Origin: Actinophytocola sp050699915
GTDB lineage: Bacteria; Actinomycetota; Actinomycetes; Mycobacteriales; Pseudonocardiaceae
Direction: 5' to 3'
NCBI RefSeq assembly: GCF_050699915.1
Contig: NZ_JBOHGA010000002.1
Location: 1-64,000, forward strand
Length of the DNA: 64,000 nucleotides
The notes under the pieces are model-generated. The model had not been told where the DNA came from and ran no database searches. It saw only the letters and a list, made by a program, of their open reading frames with translations. How positions within the stretch are numbered: the stretch's first letter is position 1; every line of letters begins with the position of its first letter. A program made the translations under genes and the position numbers. Of this stretch, positions 59,379-64,000 are shown one piece after another.

Positions 59379-60098
59379 TCACCAGGGGATGCTGTCGGCC
59401 GCGGGGCCGTCGGCGAGGAACCGGCCGGTCGGGCCGTCCGGGCCGAACAGCGCGGCGCGAACCGGCGCCCGGGCACCCTCCTCGACGGTCCGCACGCCGT
59501 TCACGCCCGGGCGGTAACCGTTCAGGTCGGTCCCGACCAGTCCCGGGCTGACCGCGTTGACCAGGATTCCCTTGGGACGCAACAGGTTCGCGTACATGAC
59601 GGTGAGCGCGTTGAGTGCCGCCTTGGACGAGTTGTAGGCCAGCAGCCGGTGGAAGTGCTCTGGGCTGTCCGGGTCGGACAGCAGCGCCAGCGAGCCCAGT
59701 GGACTCGACATGTTCACCACCCGCGCGCCGGGCCGCAGCTGCGGGATCGCCGCCCTGGTCACCGTCACCACACCGAACACGTTCACCTCGTACGTGCGCC
59801 GCACCTCGTACGCGCCGATCTCCTCCGGCTCCACGCCCCACTCGACGGCGATTCCCGCGTTGTTCACCAGCACGTCCAGCTCGCCCACGGCCTCCAGTGC
59901 GGCGTCCACCGACATCTGGTCGGTGACGTCGAGCCGGACGAACCGCCCGCCGACCTCCGCCGCGGCCGCCCGGCCCCGCTCCTCGTCGCGGGCACCGAGC
60001 GCCACGGTCATGCCGGTGGCGGCGAGCCGGCGGGCGATCTCCTTGCCGATTCCCTTGTTGGCTCCCGTCACGAGCGCGGTGCGTGCCTGGTTCGTCAT
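59379..60098 (-). CDS. SDR-family oxidoreductase
   Basis: A 239-residue short-chain dehydrogenase with TGANKGIGKE at the cofactor loop, NNAGIAVEWG, an active-site Ser in NMSSPLGS and YNSSKAAL with Tyr-x-x-x-Lys. The Arg in GARDEERG points to NADPH, as in carbonyl-reductase-like members. Diverges from a LysR regulator that probably controls it. Substrate unknown. Confidence 0.87.
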   Translation of the reverse strand: MTNQARTALVTGANKGIGKEIARRLAATGMTVALGARDEERGRAAAAEVGGRFVRLDVTDQMSVDAALEAVGELDVLVNNAGIAVEWGVEPEEIGAYEVRRTYEVNVFGVVTVTRAAIPQLRPGARVVNMSSPLGSLALLSDPDSPEHFHRLLAYNSSKAALNALTVMYANLLRPKGILVNAVSPGLVGTDLNGYRPGVNGVRTVEEGARAPVRAALFGPDGPTGRFLADGPAADSIPW

Positions 60099-60151
60099 GT
60101 GCCCAGTGCACCGCCGGCCGGCCACGTTCGGAAGAACCGGCCAGGTGGGGC

Positions 60152-60159
60152 GGTATACC
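60152..60159. promoter_or_regulatory. candidate LysR-type site
   Basis: GGTATACC, a perfect eight-base palindrome, in the 69-nt gap between the divergent SDR and LysR genes. It sits eight bases before the LysR start. A second GGTAT follows, giving a loose T-N11-A-type region. Weak evidence. Confidence 0.35.
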
Positions 60160-60167
60160 CTGGAGGT

Positions 60168-61061
60168 ATGGCCGATCTGGAGGTGCGTGAGCTGCGGTAC
60201 TTCCGGGCGGTCGCGGCCGAGGGAAGCCTGTCCCGCGCGGCAGAGGCGCTCGGCATGGCTCAGCCACCGTTGTCCCGCGCCATCGCGCGGCTGGAGCGCC
60301 GGTTGGGCGTGCGACTGCTCGACCGGGACAACCGCGGCATCGTTCTGACGGCCGCGGGCGAGACGCTGCTCGCCGAGGCGGAGCGGGTGCTCGACGCGGT
60401 GACCGCCGCGGCGCACCGCACCCGTCGGGCCGCGGGCCGGCCGGGGTTGGTGGTCACCGGCAAGCCGGGCGCGGCGTCGGCGCTGCTCACCACGATCGTC
60501 GAGGCGTACCGGGCGACGCCGGGTGCCGTGCCGGTGGAGATCTTGGTCAGCGGCTTCGGCGAACAGGTCGGGCTGGTCCGCACCGGGCAGGCGGACCTCG
60601 CCGTCGTCGGCTCGCCGTGGGGTGAGTCCGGTTTGGACAGTGAGCCACTGGTGCACGAGGCGCGGCTGGCCGCGTTCGCCGCCACGCATCCGCTCGCCGC
60701 ACTCGCCGACCTGTCGGTCGCCGACCTGGCGGGCGAGCCGGTGCCGATGTTCGAGGACGCGACTCCCGAGGAGACGGACTTCTGGTCCGGCCGCGACACG
60801 GTGCCCGGCATCGACCGCCCGGCCGGCCCGGTCATCCACGACAGCGCGCAACTGTTGGAGGTGGCGGCGCTCGGCCAGGCCGTGGCGCTGGTGCCGGAGT
60901 CGCTTGCCCGCACCCAGCAACGCGCGGACGTGGCCTACCGCCCGATGCGTGACGCGAGCCCGTACGAGCTCGCCATCGCCTGGTCGGCCGGCTCGCGCAA
61001 CACCCTGCTGCGCGACTTCGTCCGCGTCGCCACCCGAGTCGCCGGCCCGATCGCCGCGTAG
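60168..61061 (+). CDS. LysR-family transcriptional regulator
   Basis: A 297-residue LysR protein: N-terminal winged helix (LEVRELRYFRAVAAEGSLSRAAEALGMAQPPLSRAIARLERRLGVRLLDRDNRG) and a periplasmic-binding-like effector domain from residue 90. ATG 60168 has TGGAGGT directly before it. It is divergent from an SDR gene, the classical LysR arrangement, and likely activates it. Effector unknown. Confidence 0.93.
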   Translation: MADLEVRELRYFRAVAAEGSLSRAAEALGMAQPPLSRAIARLERRLGVRLLDRDNRGIVLTAAGETLLAEAERVLDAVTAAAHRTRRAAGRPGLVVTGKPGAASALLTTIVEAYRATPGAVPVEILVSGFGEQVGLVRTGQADLAVVGSPWGESGLDSEPLVHEARLAAFAATHPLAALADLSVADLAGEPVPMFEDATPEETDFWSGRDTVPGIDRPAGPVIHDSAQLLEVAALGQAVALVPESLARTQQRADVAYRPMRDASPYELAIAWSAGSRNTLLRDFVRVATRVAGPIAA

Positions 61062-61104
61062 CCAAACTTCGCTGCACAAAGTTTATGGACTAGCGTCGTG
61101 TCCC

Positions 61105-61503
61105 ATGACGGACAACGAGCTCAGCCAGCTCCTCGCCCTGGCCGAAGCGGGCCGTCGTAGCCGCGTCGTGCCCGCACTGCTGTCCGGCGACCTGGCCCGG
61201 ACCGAGGCGTTCTACGTCCGTCTCGGCTTCACGGCCGAGTCGGTCGGCGCCGGCCGCCGGGGGTTCGAACGCGACGGGCACTACCTGTTCTTCCACACCG
61301 AGCCGCCGCACGGCACGCCCGCCTCTCCCACGATGTCGGGCACGATCTACCTCTTCCCGGAGAGCGTGGACGAGCTGGCGCAGGAGTGGCGCGGCAAGGT
61401 CGAGTTCCTGTGGGGTCCGGAGCTCATGCCGTACGGACTGTACGAGTTCGGGATCGCCGACCCGGACGGCTATCTGCTCGCCTTCGCCGAGCGGCGCGCG
61501 TGA
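61105..61503 (+). CDS. VOC-family (bleomycin-resistance-like) protein
   Basis: A 132-residue VOC protein with SRVVPALLSGDLARTEAFYVRLGF at the start and YGLYEFGIADPDGYLLAFAE at the end, the pattern of antibiotic-binding/lyase-like VOC proteins that act as dimers. Overlaps the next regulator gene by GTGA. Possible role in sequestration of a small molecule; no substrate evident. Confidence 0.82.
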   Translation: MTDNELSQLLALAEAGRRSRVVPALLSGDLARTEAFYVRLGFTAESVGAGRRGFERDGHYLFFHTEPPHGTPASPTMSGTIYLFPESVDELAQEWRGKVEFLWGPELMPYGLYEFGIADPDGYLLAFAERRA

Positions 61504-61817
61504 CCACGGCGGACAGCGAGCTCGGTCCGCTCGACGAGGTCGTGCACAGCCCGGTGCGGCTGCGCGTGCTCGCCTACCTCTCGACCGCGGGCCGCACGGG
61601 GTTCCCCGAGCTCCGACGCCGGCTCGACACCACCGACGGCAACCTCGCCAGTCACCTGCGCAAGCTCGCCGACGCGGGCTACGTCACGGTCGACAAGCGC
61701 GGGACCGGCCGGGCCAGCACCACCCGCGTCACGCTCACCACCGCCGGCCGGGACGCCTTCCTCGCCTACCTCGACACGATGACCCGGCTGGCGAACCGGA
61801 TCCGCGGCGAGGATTGA
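61500..61817 (+). CDS. MarR/ArsR-like winged-helix regulator
   Basis: A 105-residue DNA-binding protein of the winged-helix transcriptional-regulator family (DUF/MarR_2-like): EVVHSPVRLRVLAYLSTAGRTGFPELRRRLDTTDGNLASHLRKLADAGYVTVDKRGTGRASTTRVTLT. GTG 61500 overlaps the VOC stop, so both are cotranscribed, and the regulator may control its own operon. Confidence 0.87.
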   Translation: MTTADSELGPLDEVVHSPVRLRVLAYLSTAGRTGFPELRRRLDTTDGNLASHLRKLADAGYVTVDKRGTGRASTTRVTLTTAGRDAFLAYLDTMTRLANRIRGED

Positions 61818-61821
61818 CGCC

Positions 61822-62988
61822 TCACGTCGACCGGACGCCGGCGGCCACGAGCCGGTCGGTGAGGTCGGCGAAGGCGGTGGGTTCGAGGTTCGCGAAGCTC
61901 ATGCGGATCATGCGCCGGTCGTCGGGCAGGAACGCCGTGCCGGGGATGGCGAGCAGGTCGTGGCGGACGATGAGGTCGGCGACCACGTCGCCGGTCGGCC
62001 GGTCGGGGAAGGGGTGGCGCACCCAGCCGAAGTAGGCGCCGTGGGTGACGAGCTCGAAGCCGCCCGGTGCCCCGGCCATGGTCGACGCGAACGCCTTCGC
62101 CTTCTCGGCCACCTCCCGCGCCCGCTCGCGCCGCCACGTCCCGGCCCGGGTCAGTCCGGCCCACGCGGCCTCCTGGCTGATGCGCGGCGCGCAGATGGCC
62201 ACGCAGTCGGCGAGCTTGGCGATCTGCCGGATCAGCGCCGGCGAGGCGACCAGGGCGCCGGCGCGGTAGCCGGGAATCGCGAGGTCCTTGGAGAAGCTGT
62301 GCAGGCTGATCACGGTGTCGCGCCACCGCGGCCGCGTGAACAGGGCGTGTGCCGGCTCGGTGGTGTCCCGGAAGCTGCGGTAGGTCTCGTCGACGATCAG
62401 CGCGAGACCACGGCTCGCCGCGAGCGTGGCGAAGGCGGCGAGCGTGTCCGGCGCGATGGTGACGCCGCTCGGGTTGCCCGGTGAGACCAGCAGGATCGCC
62501 TTGGTGCGGCTGGTGATCGCGGCCTTCGCTGCCGGCACGCTCGGCTGGTGGTCGGGCCCCGGCTCCACGTAGACCGGCTCGAACCCTTGGAGCTTCAACC
62601 ACATGTCGTGGTTGAAGTAGTAGGGCAGCGCGACGACGAACTCGTCGCCCGGGTCGGCCAGCGCGGATGCCGTCAGACAGAACGCCTGGTTGCACCCGGC
62701 GGTGACGAGGACGTCGGCCGGGTCGACGTCGCCCGGGTAGCCGGCGCGCAGGTCGGCGGCGAACGCCTCGCGCAGCCGGGGCAGCCCCTCGATCGCCACG
62801 TACCCGCCGCTGTCCGTGCGCTGCGCGATCTCCGCGACGTGTTGGCGCAGCTCCGGCGCCGGCGGGTAGCTCGGCGCGGCCTGCGCCATGTCCAGCAGCG
62901 GCCGGCGGCCCGCCCGCCGGTCGAGCAGCGCGTAGGTGGTTCGGATCGGCGAGTCGATCTGCGCGGCGGTGCGTCGGTTCGGCTGCAT
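61822..62988 (-). CDS. class I/II PLP aminotransferase (aspartate-aminotransferase fold)
   Basis: A 388-residue fold-type I enzyme. The cofactor contacts are VTAGCNQAF, LVSPGNPSG (about 167-175) and D200 in LIVDETYRSF, with Schiff-base K234 in HSFSKDLAIPGYRAG. The C-terminal Arg region is RMSFANLE. It is cotranscribed with a DsbA-fold gene four nt upstream. The substrate cannot be read, and it is far from the cluster, so it probably serves general amino-acid metabolism. Confidence 0.87.
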   Translation of the reverse strand: MQPNRRTAAQIDSPIRTTYALLDRRAGRRPLLDMAQAAPSYPPAPELRQHVAEIAQRTDSGGYVAIEGLPRLREAFAADLRAGYPGDVDPADVLVTAGCNQAFCLTASALADPGDEFVVALPYYFNHDMWLKLQGFEPVYVEPGPDHQPSVPAAKAAITSRTKAILLVSPGNPSGVTIAPDTLAAFATLAASRGLALIVDETYRSFRDTTEPAHALFTRPRWRDTVISLHSFSKDLAIPGYRAGALVASPALIRQIAKLADCVAICAPRISQEAAWAGLTRAGTWRRERAREVAEKAKAFASTMAGAPGGFELVTHGAYFGWVRHPFPDRPTGDVVADLIVRHDLLAIPGTAFLPDDRRMIRMSFANLEPTAFADLTDRLVAAGVRST

Positions 62989-62991
62989 GCG

Positions 62992-63735
62992 TCAGTTGTT
63001 GGACCGAGCGAGCTCGGCCGCCCGCCCGAGGATGACGTCGTAGATCGACGGATCGTCGGCGTCGATGACCGGGAAGCCAACGCCGAACTCGCCGTTGACC
63101 CAGCGCACCCGCACGCCGGGGTTGGCGTAGTTCGAGCGGTCGGCGAGGAAGACGTGCGGGCTGCAGTTCACCCGGTCCTCCCGCGCGGCCTCGAACTGGG
63201 CGATGACGTCGGCGCGCGCCAGCCCGCGGTCGAGTCTTCCAGTGAGATCGGCGACGTCGACGATGCCGGTCTCCCCGGCGATGTCGAGGATCTCGTGACG
63301 CAGGCTGATGCAGCGGTGCCGCACCCAGAACGCGCGCCGCAGCGCGCGGTCCAACTCCTCGCTGGCCCGGAGGCTCTGCGCCTTGGCGGCCTGCACCGCC
63401 TCGAGCGCCGGCAGCATCGTCACCGGGTAGCGCCAGTCCGGGCCCTGCCACAGCCGCCAGCCGGCGTCCGGCTCGAGCGCCCCGACCACCGCGACCTCGG
63501 AGTCGACTCCCGGGCGCTCGTTCACCGTCCGGTTGAACAGCTCGAGCGGAAACGCCCGATGATCGAACCCGACCACGTCGGCCAACCCGAGCCGGTGGCG
63601 CGCCTCGTGCAGCCGGTGCACGGCGAGGTGCGCGAACGAGCAGTTCAGGTCCGAGAACACCACGAGCGTGTCCGGACGCACCGGCAGCCGCGGATCGTCG
63701 GCGGCCACCGCGGCGAGGTCGATCGAAACAGTCAT
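62992..63735 (-). CDS. DSBA-like thioredoxin-fold protein without CxxC
   Basis: A 247-residue protein of the DsbA/FrnE-like group: VFSDLNCSFAHLAVHRLHEARHRLGL is the N-terminal thioredoxin segment, where the expected CxxC is NCSF, so only one cysteine remains. The C-terminal half contains NCSPHVFLADRSNYANPGV. Loss of the second cysteine suggests a glutathione-transferase-like or isomerase role (2-hydroxychromene-2-carboxylate-isomerase group) rather than disulfide exchange. First of a two-gene operon with the aminotransferase. Confidence 0.75.
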   Translation of the reverse strand: MTVSIDLAAVAADDPRLPVRPDTLVVFSDLNCSFAHLAVHRLHEARHRLGLADVVGFDHRAFPLELFNRTVNERPGVDSEVAVVGALEPDAGWRLWQGPDWRYPVTMLPALEAVQAAKAQSLRASEELDRALRRAFWVRHRCISLRHEILDIAGETGIVDVADLTGRLDRGLARADVIAQFEAAREDRVNCSPHVFLADRSNYANPGVRVRWVNGEFGVGFPVIDADDPSIYDVILGRAAELARSNN

Positions 63736-63813
63736 CTCCTCCGACTCCAGATCGGCGGCTCGGTCACCGATAACGTAGTGGCTGGCCGGACAATGGCACC
63801 AATGGAGTGACGC

Positions 63814-64000
63814 ATGACCGAGCACCGCAATGAGATCAATATTGGTGGCGACGTCGGCGGCAACTTCGTGGTCGGGAACAACAACAATGTCGGCGTGCCT
63901 TCCGTGCCGCACAGTTCCAGCACGCCCGCCGCGCTCAGGTTGTTCGTCAGCTACCGAATCAATGACAGCGTCTACGCGACGGCGGGGATCGCCGACCGGC
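63814..64000 (+). CDS. TIR-domain protein, N-terminal part only
   Basis: An open frame from ATG 63814 running off the right edge. The first 25 residues form a Gly/Asn-rich signature (NIGGDVGGNFVVGNNNNV), known as a short N-terminal adaptor tag on actinobacterial conflict and signalling effectors. The next part starts a TIR-like domain (LRLFVSYRINDSVYATAGIADR, where SYR and the spaced DR are typical). TIR proteins can act as NADases in antiphage defence. Diverges from the DsbA-fold gene across 78 nt. The catalytic part lies outside the window. Confidence 0.6.
   Translation, partial: MTEHRNEINIGGDVGGNFVVGNNNNVGVPSVPHSSSTPAALRLFVSYRINDSVYATAGIADR

Overview
The window is very GC-rich, uses many GTG and TTG starts, packs genes with ATGA/GTGA overlaps, and carries eukaryote-like Ser/Thr kinases, BTAD regulators, a SOS-box-driven DnaE2 and a large biosynthetic gene cluster. 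Together these point to a filamentous actinomycete, most likely a Pseudonocardiales-type genus. The genus assignment is inference. No rRNA, tRNA, CRISPR array or intact insertion sequence was seen.

Layout. (a) 1-10 kb, housekeeping/regulatory: a truncated BTAD-AAA regulator; SnoaL-like, cupin and VOC small proteins; and three Ser/Thr protein kinases around a membrane protein. (b) About 10.0-42.3 kb, a secondary-metabolite cluster. It has a complete amino-group-carrier-protein (LysW) route: LysW 16.6 kb, LysX 31.3 kb, LysZ 14.7 kb, LysY 15.5 kb, LysK 32.1 kb. It also has a split transketolase (TktA/TktB), a DegT-type aminotransferase, two RocD-like aminotransferases, a sulfotransferase, and a two-gene pair proposed as homologues of the aziridine-forming AziU3/U2 (Vzb10/11) enzymes. 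Assembly and tailoring genes are a one-module NRPS (C-A-T-TE), four ATP-grasp ligases, a paired acyl-CoA dehydrogenase, a YqcI/YcgG-family protein, a methyltransferase, an SDR and an amidinotransferase. Two MFS exporters and a LuxR-type response regulator complete it. (c) 42.4-64 kb, mostly core or unrelated genes: DUF899, a methyltransferase, DnaE2, a crotonase, a TetR/oxidoreductase pair with a triple palindrome operator, a J-domain/NERD protein, ECF sigma factor + YCII, a sugar dehydrogenase, an APH-like kinase, a large repeat protein, SDR/LysR, VOC/MarR, an aminotransferase, a DsbA-fold protein and a truncated TIR-domain gene.

How the cluster probably works (inference from known vazabitide A / azinomycin / ficellomycin chemistry). 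LysX loads glutamate on the C-terminal Glu of LysW, and LysZ and LysY turn the side chain into an aldehyde. TktA/TktB add a two-carbon ketol unit and an aminotransferase aminates the ketone. LysK releases a diamino-dihydroxyheptanoic-acid-type building block. Sulfation and sulfate displacement by the AziU3/U2-like pair would close a 1-azabicyclo[3.1.0]hexane. The amidinotransferase could add a guanidine, as in ficellomycin. The NRPS and up to four ATP-grasp ligases would build a peptide around it, and the dehydrogenase pair may desaturate an acyl intermediate.

The cluster shows recent duplication. The block aminotransferase - ATP-grasp - MFS occurs twice (10.8-14.7 and 25.2-29.7 kb), with a YqcI/YcgG gene inserted in the second copy. 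A 173-bp promoter/leader sequence is repeated almost exactly in front of the two plus-strand units at 23.0 and 31.3 kb. A decayed MFS fragment lies next to the response regulator.
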